From: Yoonia sp.
GTDB lineage: Bacteria > Pseudomonadota > Alphaproteobacteria > Rhodobacterales > Rhodobacteraceae
Direction: 5' to 3'
Assembly: GCA_029250945.1 (NCBI GenBank)
Contig: JAQXEG010000001.1
Span: 1 to 61,028 of the forward strand
Length of the DNA: 61,028 nt
Positions within the stretch are counted from its first letter, which is position 1. Each line of letters starts with the position of its first letter. This document shows positions 54,073 through 61,028 of the stretch, in pieces. The notes under the pieces are model-generated. The model was given only the letters and a program-made list of their open reading frames with translations, ran no database searches and was not told the DNA's origin. Made by a program: the position numbers and the translations under genes.

Positions 54073-54945
54073 ATGGAACACCGCATAGAATGGCTGACAC
54101 TTTCGCTGATGTTTGGGGCATATCTGCTTTGGGCGGTGTTGCTTTGGGCCGGAATTGGCTGGTGGGCGGTCGTGCCATTGGGCATTTTGATCGCCTTTCA
54201 GTCATCTCTCCAACATGAGGCGCTGCACGGGCATCCGTTTGCGTCCGCGCGATTGAATACTGCGCTGGCGTTTGTGTCGCTGATCGTTGTGGTTCCCTAT
54301 ACGCGGTTTCGCGACACCCATTTGGCGCACCATAATGATGCGCAACTGACCGACCCCTATGATGATCCCGAGACGAATTTCCTTGATCCGGACGTCTGGG
54401 CGCGGTTGCCGTGCATCGCACAGGGGTTGCTCGTGATCAACAATACATTGATCGGGCGCCTGTCCGTAGGGCCGCTGATCGGAACGGCGATGTTTCTGCA
54501 TGGTGAATGGCAGCAACGCACGCCGGATATTGTTTGGCAATGGGCGGTGCATCTGATCGCTGTTGCGATCGTTGCGGGTGCCGTTTGGATCAGTCCAACG
54601 GCTGGCTGGCAATACGTGGTTGCGATCTACATCGGCACTGCGATTCTGAAACTGCGTACGTTTTTGGAACACCAAGCCGCCGCGCGCGCCTCTGCCCGCA
54701 GCGTTATCGTGGAACGTGGTGGCGGGTTTGGATTCTTGTTTCTGAACAACAACCTTCACGTCGTTCACCACATGCATCCTAAGGTGCCTTGGTACGCGCT
54801 GCCGCGGCTGTATGCGGACAATAGGGCGCATTATCAGCGACGCAATGGCGGCTATGTCTACCGGTCTTATTGGGCGGTGATGCGGGCGTACGGCGTGCGG
54901 TGCAAGGATCCAGTGTGCCATCCGCTCTGGCCTCGGGGGGAATAG
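54073..54945 (+). CDS. Membrane fatty-acid desaturase family protein
   Basis: This 290-residue di-iron membrane enzyme has the three histidine boxes HEALHGH (about residue 49), HLAHH (about 83) and HVVHHMH (about 230), with four to five hydrophobic segments. The family introduces double bonds or hydroxyls into acyl chains or carotenoids and also includes alkane- and amine-active members. The substrate is not decidable. It is divergent from the XRE gene. Confidence 0.88.
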   Translation: MEHRIEWLTLSLMFGAYLLWAVLLWAGIGWWAVVPLGILIAFQSSLQHEALHGHPFASARLNTALAFVSLIVVVPYTRFRDTHLAHHNDAQLTDPYDDPETNFLDPDVWARLPCIAQGLLVINNTLIGRLSVGPLIGTAMFLHGEWQQRTPDIVWQWAVHLIAVAIVAGAVWISPTAGWQYVVAIYIGTAILKLRTFLEHQAAARASARSVIVERGGGFGFLFLNNNLHVVHHMHPKVPWYALPRLYADNRAHYQRRNGGYVYRSYWAVMRAYGVRCKDPVCHPLWPRGE

Positions 54946-54962
54946 TTCGGCATAGACCGAAC

Positions 54963-55866
54963 ATGGAACCTTGGATTTTCATCACAATCGGCGCGGCCTT
55001 GGCACAGTCGTTGCGGTTCATGCTGCAAAAGCAACTGAAGACCACGGCGTTGTCAATGGCTGGCACGACATTTGCGCGCTTCGTCTATTCCGCCCCGTTC
55101 GTGGCGATCGCCGCCACGCTTTACGCACGCGGGTCGGGGCAGGGCGCGCCGGATCTGCCGCCCGCATTCTTTGGCTACGCCGCCTTGGGTGGTCTGTCGC
55201 AGATTTTCGGGACCTTCTGCGTTGTCGCCTTATTCATGCACCGGAATTTCGCCGTCGGCATCACATTCAAAAAGACCGAGGTGTTACTAAGCGCGTTGAT
55301 CGGCTTTACCATTCTGGGCGATGTCGTCAGCTTGCCCGCGTTAGCCGCGATTGTGTTGGGACTGGTCGGGGTGTTGGCGCTGTCTGATCCGCCGCAGGCC
55401 AGCGGGCCGCTTCTGACGCGGGTGTTGAACAAGGGCACTGTATTGGGGTTGATGTCGGGCTTCATGTTCGGGTTTTTAGGCAATGGATATCGTGGCGCGT
55501 CGCTGTCGATTGGCGACGGGGATGTCTTATACCGTACGATCATCACTTTCGCATTCGTGACCGCATTTCAGACGGCGGTTCTGGCGATGTGGCTGATCTA
55601 GAAAGAACGCGGAGAGATTTTGCACGTACTGCGGGCGTGGCGTGTCGCGGGGGCTGGTTGGGGTCACATCCATGATCGGATCGCTGTGCTGGTTCACGGC
55701 GTTCACGTTGCAAAACGTGGCCTATGTAAAGGCGCTGGGCCAGATAGAGCTGTTGTTTTCCCTGCTGATCGGGCGGTTTGTGTTTGGCGAGACCATCGGG
55801 CGACGGGAATGGCAGGGGCTGCTGATTCTTAGCTTTAGTATCTTGCTTTTGGTGCTTGTGACCTAA
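54963..55866 (+). pseudogene. EamA/DMT-type transporter with two disabling lesions
   Basis: The frame starts MEPWIFITIGAALAQSLRF and encodes EamA helices (ALGGLSQIFGTFCVVALFM, KTEVLLSALIGFTILGDVVS). It stops at TAG (55599-55601), where AMWLI should continue with Trp into KERGEILHVLRAWRVAG. A further frameshift lies in a run of five G at 55649-55653, after which the last module (WFTAFTLQNVAYVKALGQIE, ending LILSFSILLLVLVT) follows in another frame. Four G would restore it. This is a dead gene unless both lesions are sequencing errors. Confidence 0.85.
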
Positions 55867-56333
55867 CGCAGGGACGCGCCGCCAAGGCGATGCACCATGT
55901 GCAATTCGTCGTCATTTGCGAAAAACGGGACGGATATGGGCGGGCCATCTTGTTTAAGATGCGCGGTTAGTTCAGCAAGCACCACTTGTGTGATGAACGG
56001 CAGATCAAACGGGCAGGGCAGATGACACATAGCGGCGCGATGCGCGATTTCTTTTGTATGCGATTTCTTTGAGGCAAGCCCCAAGGATGATCTGGGCACG
56101 ATGGAGCATCCGTTTTTCTCGCTGTCCACGCGGTCCAGCACGCCTGCATCGCGTACGTCGCTGCGTATCTGCGGGACGGGTTTGTTGGACAGGGCGCGCA
56201 CGCGGTTCAGCACCTCGGGACTGGCATTGGAATAATCATCCAGCACCATCACATCGCGGCCTTGGGCCAAAATTTCCAGCAAGGTGTGGCTGCCGATCTA
56301 GCCGGGACCACCAGTCACAAGAGCACGTGTCAA
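55863..56333 (-). pseudogene. galE: Truncated UDP-glucose 4-epimerase (galE) start joined to foreign tail
   Basis: From a TTG that overlaps the yjbF stop (TTGA), the frame reads TRALVTGGPG, then TAG (56298-56300), then IGSHTLLEILAQGRDVMVLD and continues to DVRDAGVLDRV. This is the GalE NAD-binding start, with Tyr or Phe of GxxG(Y/F)IG changed to stop. From about residue 75 the homology ends and an unrelated tail (LTAHLKQDGPPISVPFFAND) runs to 55863. The rest of galE is missing, so it is a deletion or rearrangement remnant of a yjbH-yjbF-galE operon. Confidence 0.7.
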
Positions 56334-56989
56334 AGCGGGTTCACACGGATAAAGCCGACACTGGGCGCCAAGACCTGCTGGGATTGCACGATGTTACCCC
56401 CGATAGCATCAAGCCAATAGTTGTTGGTGAATCGCAACGCGCTGCCATCACAGGTTTCATCCACTTTGATCGCCTCGCTTGGACCCGCCACGGTTGTGAT
56501 GGTTTCGGGGCCGATTGTTGTGACCGTGCAGGTCAGGGCGCGGGCCTTGATCTGGTCCTCGCTATCCAGAAATGAATGCACCCTTTGGGTGGTGCCGGTG
56601 CCTGCACGGATCGCAGCGGCCACGCCGTCCACATCCGCGCCCATCAGGTCCTCGTTCAAGCCGCGTGACGCGGTCAGGATGTCATCTTGGAACGACAGGG
56701 TCACACCTTTGGCGGTGCGCCATGTGACGACCCCGTTGTTTTCACCCACGCGGGTCAGGGGGGCCACCGCGCCGCGCCGCAAAAGGGTGACCATCAAAAC
56801 GTTACCGGGACCCGCCGCAAGCGCCGCTGTCGGGATCGCGGATGGGGCAGGTGGCGCCGCCTTGCGCAGGCCCGTCATCACGCCAACCGTTTCCAAAGCG
56901 CGCGCGGACATGCCGCCCTTGTTCAAAGGGCCGCAAGCGATCGTGCCGCCCAAAAAGGCCATACATATTGCAACGTTTCGGATCATCAT
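56330..56989 (-). CDS. yjbF: YjbF/GfcB-family capsule or exopolysaccharide lipoprotein
   Basis: This 219-residue lipoprotein has signal MMIRNVAICMAFLGGTIAC (lipobox-like TIAC). The body matches the YjbF/GfcB group of periplasmic proteins: VTLLRRGAVAPLTRVGENNG, VVTWRTAKGVTLSFQDDILT, TASRGLNEDLMGAD, and an ending SQQVLAPSVGFIRV. It works with YjbH in exopolysaccharide or group 4 capsule export. Its ATG overlaps the yjbH stop (ATGA). Confidence 0.88.
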   Translation of the reverse strand: MMIRNVAICMAFLGGTIACGPLNKGGMSARALETVGVMTGLRKAAPPAPSAIPTAALAAGPGNVLMVTLLRRGAVAPLTRVGENNGVVTWRTAKGVTLSFQDDILTASRGLNEDLMGADVDGVAAAIRAGTGTTQRVHSFLDSEDQIKARALTCTVTTIGPETITTVAGPSEAIKVDETCDGSALRFTNNYWLDAIGGNIVQSQQVLAPSVGFIRVNPL

Positions 56990-59094
56990 CGCCAGACACG
57001 GCCCCATGTATCACCCATCGGGCCGCCCACATGACCATCGCGCACGATGTCATAAAGCCGCCCGTCCACCTCAAGCCGTGCGCCGCCATCACGCGACAGG
57101 GATGCCAAGCTGGTGCTGACCTCGCTGCGGCTGGCGTTGCCAAGGAAGAAATCGGTTGGCACGGTCACGCGGATGCCCTTGTCGAATGACCCTTCGCCGT
57201 ACTCTTCAAACGGCATATCGGTCAGGGTGAAATAGGCACCGACCTTCCATCCGTTGTCGAATTCACGGTCCAGCGCGAACGTCGCCCCCCAGTCACCGGC
57301 CAGATAGCGCCCCGCGCTCACTTCGGTGTGGAACCCGTTGTCAAAGCTGTAATGCGCTGACAAATGCCCCGTCACAGTGTCGAAATCCTGAAACCCGAAC
57401 CCCATGTCGAAATCGCGCTGGTGAGCATAGTTCAGCTCTGCGCCGATGGCCAAACGGCTGTCGACAGGTTTCCACAACAGCTCTGCCGAGATGCCGCCAT
57501 ACATCTGTTCCAGATAGCCAACGGTTACGCGGCTATAAATATCAGCACCGGAGCGGCCGTAATGGGACAGTGTCAGATCGGTGATCACAGGACCGCCATG
57601 CACCCCGTATTTTGGACCATCCGTGCGCACATCATAATAGTCGTTTGGCGCGTCGAATTCTTCGGCCAAGGTGCGCTTGCCCAAGGCCGATTGGCGTATT
57701 CCGCCCTTGATAAGCATATTGGGGCTGATCTGATACCGCGCCTTTAGCTCTAGCCCGATATCGACCTGTACCGGATCATTGCCGTTGAACATAATCAGGC
57801 TCGCATAGGGGCCGATCCCCCATGTAAAGGCCGGATGATCGGGATCGGTGATCGTGGCCAAGGGGCTGGTGCGCCCTGCATCACCAAAATCTGCGGCGGC
57901 GCGCAGATCGCTGGCGGCACGGGCGGTGTTTTCCAAACGCTCCAGATCGCCGCGTTGCAAGGTGGTGGACGACAGCGCGATGCCCGCTTGCATTGGTTCC
58001 AGCGTGAACCGGCTGATGCGGTCAGGCAGGGTCTGGGTCAGCACACGGGCCACGCGGCCCAATGCCTGCGCCTCGGACCGGAAACGGGTGTTAGTATAGC
58101 GAATGCGCGCGGTGTTGACGTCGATGGTCAGACCGTTTAGCGCGATTCCTTCGGGGCGCAGCCCAATGCGCACGGCATCCGATACGGTGGTGCCGCTTGT
58201 GATGCCCCAACTGGCCATGGCCGCCGTGTTTTGTCCACGCACGCGGACCGGCACAGGGGCGGTTTCAACACCGCTGACCACCGCGCGGTCCCGCGGGTTC
58301 AGATCAAACGTCGCGCCCACCGCAATCTGGGCCCCGTACAAATAGGCCGCGTCCAATGTTACCTCTGGTTTCCACCGGTAGCTGAGCCCGACATTGACGG
58401 GTGTTTTGACGTCAAACGTGCCAAGGTTCGCCTCTGTCGCATAGGCATCTGATGAATACTCTGCCTTGAACGTCAGCTTGTCAGAATACTGCCAGCTGAT
58501 CCCGCCAAACAGGGCTGCATCGCCGGTAAAGAATTTGTTGAACGACGGCTTCCCGCCCAGTCCGACGCCGCTGGTGTCGCGTTCTGTGAAATGGTCACCG
58601 AGCACGGAAAACGGGTTCGCAAATCCATCTTGCGTACCCATCCGGCCCCAGCCGATCCCCGCGCTGGCAATCAGCGCCGGTGTGATGGATTTGGACGCGA
58701 CAATATATTCCGACGACAATTTGCCGGTGCCCATGAAATCCTGCAACCCGATCGCCATGGCGGGTGTCCAGTCACCAAACTGCCCCTCGTCCAGGAACCG
58801 GTAGCGTAGATCAAAACTGCGGTCGAATGTGTCATCCGTGCCGGGGCCAGTGTTTTCGGCAATACCTGCATAACGGAATGTGCCCGACAAACGCGGGGTC
58901 AGCTGAAAGCTGAAGCTGCCGCGCTGTTGTTGTTTGAACAAACCAAGGCTGCCTGTGACCTGCCCGTCGGGTGCCGCTTGGGCCGTGGGCATTTCGATCA
59001 GGCCCGGCGTGCCATAAAGCGTATAGGTCAAATCCTGCGCGGCGGCATTGGTACCGGCCAAAAGGGCCGTCAGTATGGCGATCGATTTGGTCAT
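56986..59094 (-). CDS. yjbH: YjbH/GfcD-family outer-membrane exopolysaccharide protein
   Basis: This 702-residue exported protein has a signal peptide (MTKSIAILTALLAGTNAAA, before QD). The YjbH start is YTLYGTPGLIEMPTAQAAPD, and repeated beta-strand patterns suggest an outer-membrane barrel (GYLEQMYGGISAELLWKPVD, LAIGAELNYAHQRDF, GRYLAGDWGATFALDREFDN). Length is typical. It is first in the operon, coupled to yjbF. Start 59094 puts the signal peptide at the N-terminus. Confidence 0.92.
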   Translation of the reverse strand: MTKSIAILTALLAGTNAAAQDLTYTLYGTPGLIEMPTAQAAPDGQVTGSLGLFKQQQRGSFSFQLTPRLSGTFRYAGIAENTGPGTDDTFDRSFDLRYRFLDEGQFGDWTPAMAIGLQDFMGTGKLSSEYIVASKSITPALIASAGIGWGRMGTQDGFANPFSVLGDHFTERDTSGVGLGGKPSFNKFFTGDAALFGGISWQYSDKLTFKAEYSSDAYATEANLGTFDVKTPVNVGLSYRWKPEVTLDAAYLYGAQIAVGATFDLNPRDRAVVSGVETAPVPVRVRGQNTAAMASWGITSGTTVSDAVRIGLRPEGIALNGLTIDVNTARIRYTNTRFRSEAQALGRVARVLTQTLPDRISRFTLEPMQAGIALSSTTLQRGDLERLENTARAASDLRAAADFGDAGRTSPLATITDPDHPAFTWGIGPYASLIMFNGNDPVQVDIGLELKARYQISPNMLIKGGIRQSALGKRTLAEEFDAPNDYYDVRTDGPKYGVHGGPVITDLTLSHYGRSGADIYSRVTVGYLEQMYGGISAELLWKPVDSRLAIGAELNYAHQRDFDMGFGFQDFDTVTGHLSAHYSFDNGFHTEVSAGRYLAGDWGATFALDREFDNGWKVGAYFTLTDMPFEEYGEGSFDKGIRVTVPTDFFLGNASRSEVSTSLASLSRDGGARLEVDGRLYDIVRDGHVGGPMGDTWGRVWR

Positions 59095-59242
59095 ATCGTG
59101 GTCCATCATGCCTAGTATGCGTCGGACCTATTATAGAGACAAAATAGACGGAAAAAACCTTTAATAGTAGTCCATGCGGGATTGTTGCAGGTTGGCATTA
59201 TACCGATTTGCCGCATGTAAGGGATATCAAAGAGGTGCCATC

Positions 59243-60599
59243 ATGTTGAATCCCGCTGATCCCGCGTTCGAGGCTGTCTTGTGCGATATTCTGCTCGCAT
59301 CTGCGTTCCGCGATGCCGCCGTCTATGTGACCGAACCACGGGGCGAGTGGCGTGGGTAGGGGATCGTGGTCGCCCCGACAACAACACCCAAGTGGCGGCT
59401 GTGGTCAAGACATGTGCGGATGCGCATGTGTGCATCGTGCCTTATGGTGGTGGAACGGGTCTTGTAGGGGGGCAGACCATGCCCGAGGGACCCACGCCCG
59501 TGATCTTGTCGCTGGATCGTATGACCAAAATCCATGACGTCTATCCCACAGAAAATGTCCTGATCTGCGAGGCGGGCACGATCCTTGTGGATGTGCAGCA
59601 GGCGGCGGCCGATAATGACTGGCTGTTCCCGATGTCGCTGGCCACCAACGCAGGCGGGGTCAATGTGCTGCGCCATGGGAATATGCGCGCGCAATGTCTG
59701 GGCCTTGAGGTGGTGCGCCCTGACGGCACGATTTGGAACGGGCTGTCGAGGCTGCGCAAGGATAACACCGGATATGATCTGCGCGATCTGATGATCGGCT
59801 CTGAGGGGACGTTGGGAATTATCACCGCCACCGCCTTGCGGTTGATGCTGCGGCCACAGGCACAAGGCACGGCTATGATGGCGGTGCGCGATCCGGCGGC
59901 CGCGCTGGACTTGCTGGCGCTGGCAGGTGACATCGTGGGCGAGGGGCTGTCCGCATTTGAATTGATCCACCGGCAGGGGCTGGATTTTCTGGCCGCCGTC
60001 GGCCCCGACATCAAGACATCGTTTACAGACGTGACTGATTGGTGCGTGCTGGTCGATGTAGGTTTGGCCGCAGGCGGCGACCCCCAAGAGGTGTTGATGG
60101 CCTTGTTCGAGGCAGGTTTGACGGCTGATCTGGGGCACGACGGGGTCATCGCCCAGTCATCCGCACAGCGCCACGATCTATGGACCATCCGCGAAAGTAT
60201 CCCCGAGGCGCACCGCCGGATCGGATCCATCAGCAGCCATGATATTGCGGTGCCGCTGTCGATGGTGCCGGAATTCATCACCAAAGGCGGGGCGGCCTTG
60301 GCGCAGATCGGGGATATGCGGGTCAATTGCTTTGGGCATCTTGGTGACCGCAATCTACACTATAGCATTTTCCCGCGTCAGGGCGCGAGGCCACGGATTA
60401 CGCGGATGTGCGCGGCCCAATCAAAGCCTACGTGCATGATCTGGGCGGATCGGTCAGCGCAGAACACGGGATCGGACGGCTAAAGGTGGATGATCTGGTG
60501 CACTATGGCGACCCGGTGAAGCTGGCGATGATGCAAGCTATCAAAACCGCGCTGGACCCCAAGGGCATCATGAACCCGGGCGCTTTGTTCGCGCCCTGA
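59243..60599 (+). pseudogene. FAD-linked oxidase (GlcD / D-2-hydroxyglutarate dehydrogenase type), multiply disrupted
   Basis: Three in-order pieces of one gene occupy two frames. From 59243 MLNPADPAFEAVL runs to VTEPRGEWRG and stops at TAG (59357-59359; homologues suggest Gln). A frame change near 59390 opens the main body with the FAD-binding PYGGGTGLVGGQ, PMSLATNAGGVNVLRHGNMR and GSEGTLGIITATAL. A second frame change near 60385 leads into GPIKAYVHDLGG, SAEHGIGRLK and DPKGIMNPGALF. Restored length would be about 450 residues. Start: AGAGG lies 7 nt upstream. Confidence 0.85.
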
Positions 60600-60683
60600 C
60601 GGGGGGGCGTAAAAACCGCAGCCGTCACAGAGCTGTATAATCTAGATTATGTTGAAATATCCGTAAAGCCACAGTTGGTTACG

Positions 60684-61028
60684 CTACGGATTTTGAATGT
60701 TGGCAGTTTTGAACCGTTCTTGATAAAGAACACTCAATAGCGCCCCAAACACCAGCGGCACCGATCGCGGCGCGGCAAGCTGCAACATGTACCTGCACAC
60801 CACAGCCAGCACGACAAGGGCAACCGCCACCAGCCCGATCTGCGACATCGCCCGGCTTTCAAACGTATGCAGCTTGATATTCTGAAGCCGGAACACATAG
60901 ATCAACGCGCAGCCCAAAACGGTCAGCAGCGTAAACAGGATCCATGATGTCGGCGCAAGCGTGATCGGCAACAGCGTGCCATACCGCAGGGCCATCGCCA
61001 TATAAAACGTGACGGGAATTAAAGCTGT
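60684..61028 (-). pseudogene. Truncated CapD/FlaA1-like polysaccharide-biosynthesis protein, membrane part only
   Basis: The frame is open past the window edge (LIPVTFYMAMALRYG, then LFTLLTVLGCALIYVFRL, LVAVALVVLAVVCRYML, APRSVPLVFGALL). It matches the N-terminal four-helix membrane domain of nucleoside-diphosphate-sugar dehydratases/epimerases. It ends shortly after this domain (TANIQNP, stop at 60684), and none of the Rossmann catalytic domain follows. The gene is therefore truncated by deletion or rearrangement around 60730. The 5' end lies outside the window. Confidence 0.65.

Overview
The window looks like chromosomal DNA of a Roseobacter-group alphaproteobacterium (Rhodobacteraceae). 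The evidence is moderately high GC, the order pcm - tolC-like - DUF2497, an efp/ygfZ/MsbA-like block, a proline-catabolic putA with a divergent Lrp-type regulator, a TctCBA transporter with TctDE, a DmdA-like methyltransferase, a carnitine dehydrogenase-thioesterase fusion and YjbH/YjbF exopolysaccharide proteins. No phage, integrase, insertion sequence, CRISPR array or rRNA was seen. One tRNA, Leu(TAA), is present. At least nine loci are disrupted or truncated, so this is either a genome in active decay or an assembly with residual errors.

Layout. 0-15 kb is mostly housekeeping: protein repair, TolC-like export, a PopZ-related protein, cobyric acid synthase, EF-P, YgfZ, an MsbA-like exporter, two aminotransferases and ValRS. 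15-29 kb is mixed metabolism: an HD-domain/PhyH oxygenase pair, an orphan form-II CoxL-like molybdenum hydroxylase, a nonsense-interrupted DUF2235 hydrolase, metF with divergent metR and a MetR box between them, an inositol monophosphatase, a rhomboid protease, and putA/putR. After tRNA-Leu comes a short stretch of gene remnants.

30-43.5 kb is an accessory uptake and catabolism region. It holds a sugar ABC transporter with its LacI regulator and a perfect 14-bp operator, a DmdA-like tetrahydrofolate methyltransferase divergent from a PcaC-like enzyme, and the tctCBA transporter divergent from tctD-tctE plus a periplasmic binding protein, which may be a three-component sensor. A 3-hydroxyisobutyrate-dehydrogenase-like enzyme and aroQ follow. 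43.9-45.5 kb is a mosaic of fragments: a CHASE sensor start, a glycosyltransferase with its C-terminal half ahead of its N-terminal half, and the tail of a PhyR-like regulator. metG follows.

49-53 kb is a tightly coupled carnitine-to-betaine operon: BKACE/CdhC, lipocalin, small lipoprotein, CdhA-CdhB fusion and an SDR. It ends against a convergent XRE regulator. 54-61 kb holds a membrane desaturase, a doubly broken EamA transporter, yjbH-yjbF with a truncated galE, a multiply broken FAD-linked oxidase and a truncated CapD/FlaA1-like membrane domain. This reads as a decaying surface-polysaccharide locus.
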